Notes under the pieces: generated by a model
Told to the model about the DNA's origin: nothing
Database searches by the model: none
The model's input: only the letters and a program-made list of their open reading frames with translations
NCBI GenBank assembly: GCA_934216615.1
Contig: CAKQCB010000003.1
Location: forward strand, 372,001-436,000
Length of the DNA stretch: 64,000 bases
Source of the DNA: an uncultured Anaerolineae bacterium
Lineage (GTDB): Bacteria > Chloroflexota > Anaerolineae > Aggregatilineales > Phototrophicaceae
Direction of reading: 5' to 3'
Shown here: piece after piece, positions 23,805 to 31,996 of the stretch
Position numbering within the stretch: the first letter of the stretch is position 1
Layout: each line of letters begins with the position of its first letter
Made by a program: the position numbers and the translations under genes

Positions 23805-26621
23805 TTAGATGGCTTCCATGTCGTACCAATCCATACCAAACTGAGCGTTACAACGGAGTGGTGCCGCCAGTTCAATCACGCCTTCCATCTTCTCGACCAC
23901 CAGCGCGGCGGTCTCTTGCAGTTGGTCAGCAGGCACTTCGAATACCAATTCATCATGCACCTGCAAAATCATCTTGGCGCTCAATCCACGTCGCGGTAAT
24001 TCGGCATACAGGTCTATCATCGCCAGTTTGATGATGTCGGCAGCCGTCCCTTGAATCGGCATATTGATCGCTTCGCGTTCCGCCTGCTGTTGCAAGTTGC
24101 GGTTGCCATGTCGTAGACCGGGGAAACTACGGCGACGGCCGAATAAGGTCGTTAAGTAGCCTTCATCTTTTGCCAGTTGCTTCGCCTTTTCGAGATACGC
24201 CTTCACGCCGGGTAAACGGCTGAAATACGTCTCGATGAAAGCGGCTGCTTCCGCGTGAGTGAGGTCACTTTCACGGGCGAGGCGGAAAGCTCCCATACCG
24301 TATAAAAGACCGAAGTTCACCCGTTTTGCAAACGAGCGCAAAGATTTGGTCACGTTCTCAATCGGGATGTTGTTCACGACGGCAGCTGTCGCGGCATGGA
24401 TGTCTTGGCCTTGTTGGAACGCTTCGATCAAGTACGGCTCGCTGGCAATATGCGCCATGATCCGCAATTCGACTTGGCTATAATCTACCGAGAGCAAGCG
24501 CGAACCCTCATCTACAATGAAAGCACGGCGAATTTCGCGCCCCAAGTCGGTACGAATGGGGATGTTCTGCAAATTTGGGTTATTACTGCTCATGCGTCCG
24601 GTGCTTGAGCCTGTGATATTAAAGCTGGTATGTACACGCCCTGTGCGCGGGTTCACCAACACGGGAAGCGCATCAACATACGTACCTTTGAGTTTGGTCA
24701 CTTCGCGGTAGTTCAAGATTTTTTCGATGATGGGATGCAAGTCGCGCATCGAGTCCAAGACGTCGGCGGCAGTCGAATAGCCGTGTGTGGTCTTGCGCAC
24801 GCCTTCAGGTTTTAAGCCAAGTTTACCAAACAGCACATCATTCAACTGTTTGGGGCTGTTGATGTTGAACGCGCCATACCCGCCAGAAAGTCCATAAATT
24901 TCTTCTTCCAGCACGCGCAACATGTCGTTTAGACGGGAACCCATCGCCTGCAAATACGGGATATCTAAAAGCACGCCTGTGCGTTCCATATGTGCGATGA
25001 CGGGAATCATCGGCATTTCGATCTGTTTCATCATATGGTACGGCGTTGGCGGGTTCTTCGTTCCCCATAACGGGTCCACTTCGAGCGGGGCAATATCAAT
25101 TTTTTCAAGCATCGGTTGGTAAAGTTGATAGGTCACCACCGCGTCGGCAGCAGCATATGGGGATGCCTGCTCGATAGAGACTTCACTCATCAACTTTTGT
25201 TGCTTGCCCTTGCCAATCAACTCGCTGATTTGGATCATCGTGACATCCAATTCACTTTTGGCGAGTCGTTTTAAGCCTAGCTCACCATTCACCGAGTCGG
25301 CCAACCAAGAGGCCACCATCGTATCAAAGGTGATCGGCGTGACATCTAAACCCGCGTTCGCCAACACCACTAGATCATAGACTGCGTTGTGGGCAATCTT
25401 GTCGATATTCGGGTTCGTTAAAGAAGGGCGTAAGGCTTCGAGAACCACCGCTAGAGGCCGTTGTTCCCCTTCAAGATGGCCTACGGGGATGTAATACCCC
25501 TTCTCGCCGTTATAGGCTACCGAGATTCCGACAAGGTCAGCCCTCATTTGATCTGTGTCAGTGGTTTCGGTGTCAAAAGCGATCAGCTTGGCGTTATTGA
25601 GTTCAGCGACCAGCGCATCCAATTGAGCTTGGGTCGTCACAATCTCATAAGGAAATTCGGTGACAGGTTCACTTGGGAAAAGTTCTTCTGTTTTAGATTC
25701 AGGTTTGCCGAGATCAAACAAGGGAAGTTGGTCGGTATTGCGCGCGCCCAACCGCCCCAATTGGTTAAACATTGAGGTGAATTCAAACGTGCGGAATAAT
25801 TCTTCTACTGAACGTTTATCAAAGTCGTGGGCAACGCAGGCGGCCAGCGCGAGATCAAACGGGACATCTTGACGAATCGACGCTAGTTGATAGCTGAGAT
25901 ACGCGGATTCTTTCCCTGCAATCAGTTTGTTACGCACACCCTCTTTGAGTTCATCCAGATGTTCATAGATGCCGTCGAGCGTGCCGTATTGTTGAAGGAG
26001 TGTCGTCGCACCTTTACGCCCGATCCCTGCCACACCGGGGATATTATCGGACGTATCGCCTTCTAAGGCTTTGAGGTCGATCAACTGCGTAGGCTGTAAC
26101 GCATATTTTTCAATGAAACGGCTGACATCGACCAGTTCATCTGGCACGCCGGGTTGTGGAATGGCGAGGCGAACGGTGGTATGCGGGGTGAGCAGTTGCA
26201 ATAAATCACGATCCCCTGTGATGATGCGGACATCAATGCCTTGAGCTTCCGCTTGGCGCGCCACCGTCCCAATCAGATCGTCAGCTTCATAGCCTTCTAA
26301 GGCCAAAATAGGGATGTTGAACGCACGCACCACTGACTGAATATGCTCGATTTGGCTACGCAGATCGTCCGGCATCTTCTCACGCGTGCCTTTGTAGTCG
26401 GCATAGAGCAGATCACGTCCGCTCAAGCCTTCGTCAAAGGCGACGGCTAAATAATAAGGTTTGTCTTTTTCAATGATGTCCATCAACGTGCGTGAAAAAC
26501 CAAAGATCGCGCTCGTCGGTTCCCCTTTGGAGGTCATCAGCGGGCGTTTGATTTGTGCAAAATAATGCCGGTAGGCCAGCGCATGACCATCCACAATGAA
26601 AAAAAGAGGACGTGTGGACAT
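23805..26621 (-). CDS. polA: DNA polymerase I
   Basis: 938 residues with all three classical domains. Residues 1-310 form the 5' nuclease (FIVDGHALAYRHYF, EGYEADDLIGT, ITGDRDLLQL). The 3'-5' exonuclease around 330-520 keeps its first acidic motif AFDTETTDTDQ. The family A polymerase occupies 560-938, with DYSQVELRIMAH (motif A), KRVNFGLLYGM (motif B) and QVHDELVFE (motif C). It fills gaps and removes Okazaki primers. AGGAG lies a few bases before the ATG. The proofreading site appears intact, unlike in some thermophilic relatives. Confidence 0.97.
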   Translation of the reverse strand: MSTRPLFFIVDGHALAYRHYFAQIKRPLMTSKGEPTSAIFGFSRTLMDIIEKDKPYYLAVAFDEGLSGRDLLYADYKGTREKMPDDLRSQIEHIQSVVRAFNIPILALEGYEADDLIGTVARQAEAQGIDVRIITGDRDLLQLLTPHTTVRLAIPQPGVPDELVDVSRFIEKYALQPTQLIDLKALEGDTSDNIPGVAGIGRKGATTLLQQYGTLDGIYEHLDELKEGVRNKLIAGKESAYLSYQLASIRQDVPFDLALAACVAHDFDKRSVEELFRTFEFTSMFNQLGRLGARNTDQLPLFDLGKPESKTEELFPSEPVTEFPYEIVTTQAQLDALVAELNNAKLIAFDTETTDTDQMRADLVGISVAYNGEKGYYIPVGHLEGEQRPLAVVLEALRPSLTNPNIDKIAHNAVYDLVVLANAGLDVTPITFDTMVASWLADSVNGELGLKRLAKSELDVTMIQISELIGKGKQQKLMSEVSIEQASPYAAADAVVTYQLYQPMLEKIDIAPLEVDPLWGTKNPPTPYHMMKQIEMPMIPVIAHMERTGVLLDIPYLQAMGSRLNDMLRVLEEEIYGLSGGYGAFNINSPKQLNDVLFGKLGLKPEGVRKTTHGYSTAADVLDSMRDLHPIIEKILNYREVTKLKGTYVDALPVLVNPRTGRVHTSFNITGSSTGRMSSNNPNLQNIPIRTDLGREIRRAFIVDEGSRLLSVDYSQVELRIMAHIASEPYLIEAFQQGQDIHAATAAVVNNIPIENVTKSLRSFAKRVNFGLLYGMGAFRLARESDLTHAEAAAFIETYFSRLPGVKAYLEKAKQLAKDEGYLTTLFGRRRSFPGLRHGNRNLQQQAEREAINMPIQGTAADIIKLAMIDLYAELPRRGLSAKMILQVHDELVFEVPADQLQETAALVVEKMEGVIELAAPLRCNAQFGMDWYDMEAI

Positions 26622-26723
26622 AAAGGCTCCTGTGGTTTCTCAGCTAGAACACATGAGCGAATTATAGCGCAGGAAACTGAAAATCTAAAGGCAGAGCAGT
26701 TTTTTTAAAGCGGTGAAATTCTA

Positions 26724-26758
26724 AAAAGCTAGGCAAAGATCGTCTCTGCCTAGCTTTT
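26724..26758 (-). terminator. Intrinsic terminator of the 881-residue gene
   Basis: AAAAGCTAGGCA (26724-26735) and TGCCTAGCTTTT (26747-26758) form a perfect 12-bp stem 4 bp after the stop. On the minus strand the stem ends in CTTTTTAG. Confidence 0.8.
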
Positions 26759-26762
26759 GGAT

Positions 26763-29408
26763 TTATAACATGCGTTCAAATTCAATGAACGGGCCGATAT
26801 CATCCACCGTGAGCGGACGACCGGGCGCAACGATCAAATAGCTGTTTGCCCACATCGTTTGCGCGTCAAACGCGGGGTTCATCGACGCGGCGATTTCAGC
26901 CGAACGCGCCTTCAGACTATCGACCACCGTATAAGGCATATCGACGTCAGGGATTTCAGCCAGCAGATACACGTATTCATCGGCGATTTGGAAGTCTTGC
27001 ACCACCCAATTTTGACTGGCGAGGTCTAAACTGAGACCGCTCAAAATCGCTTGTGCCACATCATGGGGGATGCGCAGGTTCGCGTCCCGCAAGAGCCAGA
27101 CATACGCATACATCGCGCGGTTGATGATGGTTTGTTGTGGGGGCAGGAATAATTCAGATTCTGCGCCTTCTTCGGTGATCATGTCGTCCGGAAGTGGGAC
27201 TTCAACTTCTGGAATCTCAGCAAGCGCTTCTAAGAGACGCTTACTTTGACGACGAATATCGCGCAGCGGGGTTGTCCCCGCAAACACCAGCGTAAGGGTG
27301 AAATCGTTGGCGGTGCGTCGTCCATAGAGTAGATAGTCTTTTCCGCTGGCGGGAATCGTAATAAAGCGGATGCGCGCGCCTTCGTCGCCTGCATCCCAAT
27401 CACCCGCGACGATATAACCTAATTCGGTCACATCTTCATCGGGCATCCGTCCAGCATAGGCGACAATATCCTCACCCCGACTGAGCATGGTCGCTTCAGC
27501 GGTCAGTTCGAGTGAAACTTCCGTCAAGCTCAGCGCGAGGTTGGCAATATATTCTTCGAACGGGTCAATGCGCGGTTGAGCAGGTGCTGAGGCAGGCGCA
27601 TCTACAGGAGGGACTTCGGGCAGTGGAATTTGGAATACTTCACTATCGGTATCTTGAACATCTCTATCTGGCGTGCCGTAGCGGTCAGAATCGAGGCCTT
27701 CAACAAGCGGTTCGAATACGGTAGCTTCATCTATAACCGCAGAGACATCGCGCGTGTCGTCATCTATAATGCAGAATGAATAATCTTCGTCGGGCAATTC
27801 TTCAGGAATCGACGGCGGAACATCAACGACTTCAGCTTCTGTCGGGGCATATTCCCATTCGCGATAGATCGCCTCGGTGGGGTATTCGTTCGGGTTCTCT
27901 ATAGGCCCTCGTCCAATAGTGGTATGGTCATATTCTTCCGGCCCCATCACATCGACGCCATCTACCAGCGGAGGCACGACGGATTCCGTCCCCAACTCTA
28001 ACGTCTCGATGACATTGTCAAAGCTGAATTCACCGTCCGCTTCAGATACGTCCAATCCTTCCAGTGGAATCCCTTCAGGTGTATCCAGCAGGCTTTCACT
28101 GAAATAATCTTCTTCTGTGCGCGCTAACCGTCGCGCCTCACCTTCTCGAATCCATGAGGGCGGGGCTTGCAGTTTGGGTTTATGCGCGGGTAACTGCCGT
28201 TCAATACTGGCGATGAGCTGTGAGATCGAGAATGAATCTAATGGTGTGGATTCGTCCATCGACTCTTGCAGAACCAATTTCGCGGGGGTTTCCGCTTCGG
28301 GCAGTGTTTCGGGCGGTTGAGGCGTGACATCATCCCAATTCCAAATGCTGACCGTCGGCTGTGCAGACTCAATCGAGGCAATCAACTGCTCGAGTTCGTT
28401 AACGTGTTCTGGAGGGGTGGCATTCACACTCGCGACTAAATCGCTAATAGTTCCGCTTTCTTCAAAAGACGGCAGGGGCGGTTCATGTTTGGCGAGGGTT
28501 TCAAACACTTTATCCGTTGCTTCATCCGAAAATTTTTGGGTGTCTTTGGGCTTGGCAACTTGTTCTTCTTGTTTGATGCGGCTCAATTCTTGCGAAGCGC
28601 GCAGTAACCCTGAAGACATCTTGGTTGTTTTCGGTGGGTCTTCCTTCAGGGGAATAGACGGTGGCGGGGTCGGCACATCGTCCGCTTCATTCCCATCATT
28701 GATGATGAGTTCGACCACTTGCTGTTGACGCACAGGGAAAGGCTGAGGTTTTTCCTCATTTTGCAACGAACGAATGAGCGCCGAAAATTCATCCGTTTCT
28801 TCTTTGCTTCCCCGAACATCACCCATATCAATCGAATCTAACACCCCGCGAAATTCTTCCTCAGTCATCTGAGTATGCGGTTCAGATGAAATTGATTCTA
28901 AACGTCGCCACAGTTCTTTTGTATCTGGCGGGGGTGGTTTTTTATCCGTTTCTTTAGGGGGCAGTTTCAATTTTGCGGCGCGTGGTTTGATCGTGTCAGT
29001 CGTCGGCAGGCGGTCAGTATCCTTGCCCATGCCCATATCATCTTGTACGCTCACACCCGTGGCCATGATCTCTCGAATCATTGGCACAAGGTCGCGCACA
29101 TTAAAGGGGATATCAATCCCGCCTTGTATGTGCAGGCGGGTCATGACCTCATCCGTAGGGCGCGGAGTGGCGATGATGCCGATGGTCGGCTGGACTTTAC
29201 GCAGTCGTGAAACCGCAATCGGCCCGGGGGTATCCGCCATATCAAAATCGACAAACGCCACATCGTGCGCATGGGTTTGTAAATATTCCAATGCTGAGTC
29301 GAGTGAAGTAAACGGATACACCTCAAAACCGCTCACTTTTTCAAGCGAACGTTTTAAGGTTACGGCAAATGCCAGTTGATGATGAATGACTAGGATTCGT
29401 GTGATCAT
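26763..29408 (-). CDS. Pseudo-receiver / roadblock-like / inactive HUH-transposase-fold fusion protein
   Basis: 881 residues. Residues 1-120 resemble a response-regulator receiver (VDFDM at the phosphorylation loop) but the acidic pair near residue 9 is replaced by HH, so it is probably non-canonical. Residues about 125-610 are an acidic, Pro/Glu/Ser-rich disordered linker. Residues about 615-745 look like a roadblock/LC7-type domain (ILVYAG-like strands, TLVFAGTTPLRDIRRQSKRL). Residues 761-881 match the IS200/IS605 Y1 transposase fold in motif order: YAYVWLL, then YVYLLAEIP, LKARSAEI, MWANSYLIV and FIEFE. The metal-binding HUH is YVY (812-814) and the nucleophile Tyr position is Phe874, so it cannot be an active transposase. 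There are no insertion-sequence ends. Domain calls are from motif comparison by eye. Probably a signalling scaffold. Confidence 0.65.
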   Translation of the reverse strand: MITRILVIHHQLAFAVTLKRSLEKVSGFEVYPFTSLDSALEYLQTHAHDVAFVDFDMADTPGPIAVSRLRKVQPTIGIIATPRPTDEVMTRLHIQGGIDIPFNVRDLVPMIREIMATGVSVQDDMGMGKDTDRLPTTDTIKPRAAKLKLPPKETDKKPPPPDTKELWRRLESISSEPHTQMTEEEFRGVLDSIDMGDVRGSKEETDEFSALIRSLQNEEKPQPFPVRQQQVVELIINDGNEADDVPTPPPSIPLKEDPPKTTKMSSGLLRASQELSRIKQEEQVAKPKDTQKFSDEATDKVFETLAKHEPPLPSFEESGTISDLVASVNATPPEHVNELEQLIASIESAQPTVSIWNWDDVTPQPPETLPEAETPAKLVLQESMDESTPLDSFSISQLIASIERQLPAHKPKLQAPPSWIREGEARRLARTEEDYFSESLLDTPEGIPLEGLDVSEADGEFSFDNVIETLELGTESVVPPLVDGVDVMGPEEYDHTTIGRGPIENPNEYPTEAIYREWEYAPTEAEVVDVPPSIPEELPDEDYSFCIIDDDTRDVSAVIDEATVFEPLVEGLDSDRYGTPDRDVQDTDSEVFQIPLPEVPPVDAPASAPAQPRIDPFEEYIANLALSLTEVSLELTAEATMLSRGEDIVAYAGRMPDEDVTELGYIVAGDWDAGDEGARIRFITIPASGKDYLLYGRRTANDFTLTLVFAGTTPLRDIRRQSKRLLEALAEIPEVEVPLPDDMITEEGAESELFLPPQQTIINRAMYAYVWLLRDANLRIPHDVAQAILSGLSLDLASQNWVVQDFQIADEYVYLLAEIPDVDMPYTVVDSLKARSAEIAASMNPAFDAQTMWANSYLIVAPGRPLTVDDIGPFIEFERML

Positions 29409-29441
29409 AACAAAATTCTATCGAGAGCAACGTTAGTCGGC

Positions 29442-29478
29442 AAAAAAAGTAAGTGGTAAGTACAACGTCTTACCACTT
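29442..29478 (-). terminator. Intrinsic terminator of the SH3/CARDB lipoprotein gene
   Basis: AAGTGGTAAG (29451-29460) and CTTACCACTT (29469-29478) form a 10-bp stem. On the minus strand it is followed by ACTTTTTTTGCC. It lies 20 bp after the lipoprotein stop. Confidence 0.85.
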
Positions 29479-29497
29479 TTACATCATCTCACATAAT

Positions 29498-30745
29498 TCA
29501 CGGACGAAGCGCAAAGGTTGGAATAATAGATGGGCTAAATTGGAATGTCGCCAACGGCAGTTCGATCAGCGGGGGTAAAACCGCTGAATAAGGCGATATG
29601 GTGACATTCACCGTGCCCGAATTATTCACCTCAGTAATTTCGCTGATGGTGTTGTCAGAATCAGCCGTCGCTTGAATGATGAACGTCCCTGCTGAAGTAA
29701 AGGTCACGCTGGCGTTCAGCAAAATACTTTGCCCCGGGTCTAAGTTCCCAACCGCGCCTAAGAACACTTCCGTGTTCGCGGGCAAAATCGTGATGACATT
29801 ATTAAACATATCCGCGCGTGTACCGCCCAAATTCGTGATCGTCACGGAATAATTGGCAGACACCGGCGTATCACCAGAGCCTAACATCACACTCGCGGGG
29901 CCGGTGATATTGGTCACGACCAGATCAACAGGGCTGGCGGTCGCAGTGGCCGTCGGCGGAACGACGGTCAATGTCAAGGTGTTAGTGGGGGGTGGTAAAG
30001 TCGCCGTCGCGGTTGGTTGGATAGAAGTAGGCGTTGCTGGTGCGGCCACGACAGGGATATTTTGACAATTCCCATAAATGGTCACATAGTCGCCAGAAAT
30101 CCAACCAATCGTGGTGTTGACGCGCACCTGCCACCATGCGTTAGAGCCGATGCGTCCGACAATCGGCACGACTGTCCCCGCCGCTAAAACAGAGATGCGG
30201 TCATAGGTCGTGTTCGGGCCGGAGCGTAAATTCAGCCCGATATTGACCAACGCGCGACACGTTGGGTCGTTCGGGTTGATCACAGGGCCACCCGCTGAAG
30301 GGGCGGTCGCCGTGACTTGCTGCTGGTTGGCTCTCACTGTGACAGTGATTTGTGCGGGCGTGCTGGCAGTCGCCAAACGATAAGCAACCGCTTGTAAAAT
30401 CAGCGCGCCTTCAGCGCGAGGCGTATAGTCAAGCACCGCGTTGAACGTTTGATCGCCCGTTGCAGATTCTGAAGAAACGGTCTTCACAATCTGCCCATTC
30501 GCCAGCAGTTGCACGCGGGTGATCCCCACAGAGTCGGTCGCGCTCACACTGACAAGAAGCTGTTGGTTCAACACCACTTCTGCATTATTCGCAGGGGAAA
30601 TAATCGTGATTTCAGGTCGTGTATTGGGGTTTGCGGTAGGCTGTGTCGATGTCGCAATAGGCACAGATGAGCCACCTGTTGAAAGGTTACATGCCATTAA
30701 GACAAACGCTAAGAATGCAAAAATTGACCATAAACGTTGTCGCAT
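29498..30745 (-). CDS. Surface lipoprotein with Ig-like, SH3 and CARDB-like domains
   Basis: 415 residues from the ATG at 30745, which has AGGGG nine bases upstream (better than the ATG at 30778). The signal peptide ends in a lipobox VLMAC, so the protein is lipid-anchored outside the membrane. Then follow a Ser/Thr/Pro linker, an Ig-like domain (ITIISPANNAEV, about 45-140), a bacterial SH3 domain (NLRSGPNTTYDRISVL, GWISGDYV, about 160-230), a Thr/Pro linker, and a CARDB-like domain (VTITNLGG, ITEVNNSG, about 270-390). Such proteins are common in Anaerolineae and are thought to bind cell-wall or envelope components; no enzymatic motif is seen. Confidence 0.8.
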   Translation of the reverse strand: MRQRLWSIFAFLAFVLMACNLSTGGSSVPIATSTQPTANPNTRPEITIISPANNAEVVLNQQLLVSVSATDSVGITRVQLLANGQIVKTVSSESATGDQTFNAVLDYTPRAEGALILQAVAYRLATASTPAQITVTVRANQQQVTATAPSAGGPVINPNDPTCRALVNIGLNLRSGPNTTYDRISVLAAGTVVPIVGRIGSNAWWQVRVNTTIGWISGDYVTIYGNCQNIPVVAAPATPTSIQPTATATLPPPTNTLTLTVVPPTATATASPVDLVVTNITGPASVMLGSGDTPVSANYSVTITNLGGTRADMFNNVITILPANTEVFLGAVGNLDPGQSILLNASVTFTSAGTFIIQATADSDNTISEITEVNNSGTVNVTISPYSAVLPPLIELPLATFQFSPSIIPTFALRP

Positions 30746-31029
30746 AAACTTAATCCCCTCAGTATTAGGCGGCATCATTAAATTTTTAAGGGATGCGCTT
30801 CACTTCTAGAACGTCACTATTCAGTAAAGCCTTCTTTTCAAATGAAGATTCAAAATACAATCTTAATTCTATTGAGAAATTCCCCTATTTATCTTAGCAC
30901 AGGTTCTACAGACTGCATTCAGTGCTTTCAGAAAAAATATCCACAATCAATAGAAAAGCCCTGAAAATTGAGCCTCACCTTTTCAGAGCTTTTATATGCC
31001 TTATGAATTTAAAGGGATGAATCGGTTGA
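30746..31029 (-). terminator. Intergenic region with terminator of the V4R gene
   Basis: The only clear element is the hairpin AAAAGCCCTGAAAA (30954-30967) with TTTTCAGAGCTTTT (30980-30993), one mismatch, ending in a T-run on the minus strand; it lies 37 bp after the V4R stop. The rest (30746-30950) is AT-rich and probably holds the lipoprotein promoter, not resolved. Confidence 0.65.
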
Positions 31030-31662
31030 TTACGCAATCGGTTCTTTGAAGATGACGTAACGCGCTTTGTCATCACCCTTGCCGATGCAAGTGGTCATGT
31101 CAACTTTAAATTCGCGCCCCCCACTCAACCAGCTCAAACCTTCTTGCAACAGCCCTAACCCCATGTAACACACGGGTTTATCTACCTTGCGTCCCCAACA
31201 CATCGGACAACGTTCAATCGTATAGATGATTTTATCGGTTCCCTCATCATATACATTCGAAATTTGGTCAGAGAATTGGGTGAAGATGTTCGCGAGCGCG
31301 GGCACGCCAACGCGCAGTTTCGCATTCAAATGCAAAACGCGGAAAGCCAAGTCCCCTACACCAGCGAGCGCGCCAAATGAGCGCAGCCCACCTGCAAACA
31401 CTTTACGTCCGGCACGGAGCGCTAAACTACGTCCACCGCGAGGGCCAAAAGTCTCTTCAAGTGCAACTTGCAAAGCGGTAAACTCTGCAAAGTCGAACCC
31501 TTTCTCAAGGTTATCCGGTGGGAAGTTATCGATATACGCATCCAGACCTGCAAGGTTTAAAACGGCTTTCAAACCATTCGGCCCCATAACATCCTGCATC
31601 GCCTCAATTGCAAGACGCGCAAATTTATTGGGATAGTAATAACCACTTTTCTGTGGTGGCAT
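31030..31662 (-). CDS. V4R-domain protein
   Basis: 210 residues from the ATG at 31662, which has GGAGG about ten bases upstream. The C-terminal half has the cysteine pattern of the V4R (vinyl-4-reductase) small-molecule-binding domain: ERCPMCWGRK, PVCYMGLGLLQEG and TTCIGKGDDKA, with the last usual Cys replaced by Ala. The N-terminal half (LAIEAMQDVMGPNGLKAVL, ARLAL-like helices) resembles the bacteriochlorophyll-reductase/XylR-N type lead-in. V4R domains bind hydrocarbons or serve as sensors; here there is no attached output domain. The gene has a good promoter and a palindrome just downstream of its predicted start site. Confidence 0.7.
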   Translation of the reverse strand: MPPQKSGYYYPNKFARLAIEAMQDVMGPNGLKAVLNLAGLDAYIDNFPPDNLEKGFDFAEFTALQVALEETFGPRGGRSLALRAGRKVFAGGLRSFGALAGVGDLAFRVLHLNAKLRVGVPALANIFTQFSDQISNVYDEGTDKIIYTIERCPMCWGRKVDKPVCYMGLGLLQEGLSWLSGGREFKVDMTTCIGKGDDKARYVIFKEPIA

Positions 31663-31764
31663 CCTGCCTGATCCTCCAGATCGGTGCAAGGCAGCTGTTA
31701 TCTACTTAACGTCGAGAGCTACCTTCAACAAGAAAAAACAGTGGAAAATAAAATAACAATCCAT

Positions 31765-31782
31765 TGACCTTCATGAAGATCA
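31765..31782. promoter_or_regulatory. 18-bp near-perfect palindrome, candidate operator
   Basis: TGACCTTCATGAAGATCA is palindromic except for one base pair. It lies within the first 25 bases of the predicted V4R transcript, a position where a bound repressor would block initiation. Confidence 0.45.
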
Positions 31783-31794
31783 GTGTTGTCTTTT

Positions 31795-31822
31795 AGTATA
31801 CGCCAAACTTAACCGCATTCAA
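31795..31822 (-). promoter_or_regulatory. Promoter of the V4R gene
   Basis: On the minus strand TTGAAT (31817-31822) and TATACT (31795-31800) are 16 bp apart, giving a predicted leader of about 125 bases before the ATG at 31662. Confidence 0.6.
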
Positions 31823-31946
31823 ACTAAAGGTTTTTGTTAGCATATTTTAAACTCAAGCGATTATACCCATTTTATAAGTAAAGCGGTACGTCACCCATCA
31901 TAGGGTTTCGGTACTATTCTCGCTCTTGTTCGTCTAGGGTTAGATC

Positions 31947-31985
31947 AATGCCTATAAACTTCGTCCGTTGTATAGGCATTTTTAC
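31947..31985 (+). terminator. Hairpin with plus-facing T-run after miaB
   Basis: AATGCCTATA (31947-31956) and TATAGGCATT (31971-31980) form a 10-bp stem followed on the plus strand by TTT. It sits 16 bp after the leftward miaB stop, where it may act as a 3' hairpin, but the T-run faces the other way. Confidence 0.45.
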
Positions 31986-31996
31986 GATGTTATACG

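Larger units (their letters stand above)
31663..31996. other. Intergenic region between V4R and miaB genes
   Basis: No gene is seen. It contains the V4R promoter (31795-31822), an 18-bp palindrome (31765-31782) and a stem-loop next to the miaB stop (31947-31980), each listed separately. Confidence 0.5.

Noticed and set aside
26766..27128. A live IS200/IS605 insertion fused by chance to a host gene
   Set aside because: Catalytic HUH and Tyr positions are all substituted, there are no left/right end hairpins or TnpB gene, and the frame is continuous with the upstream domains.
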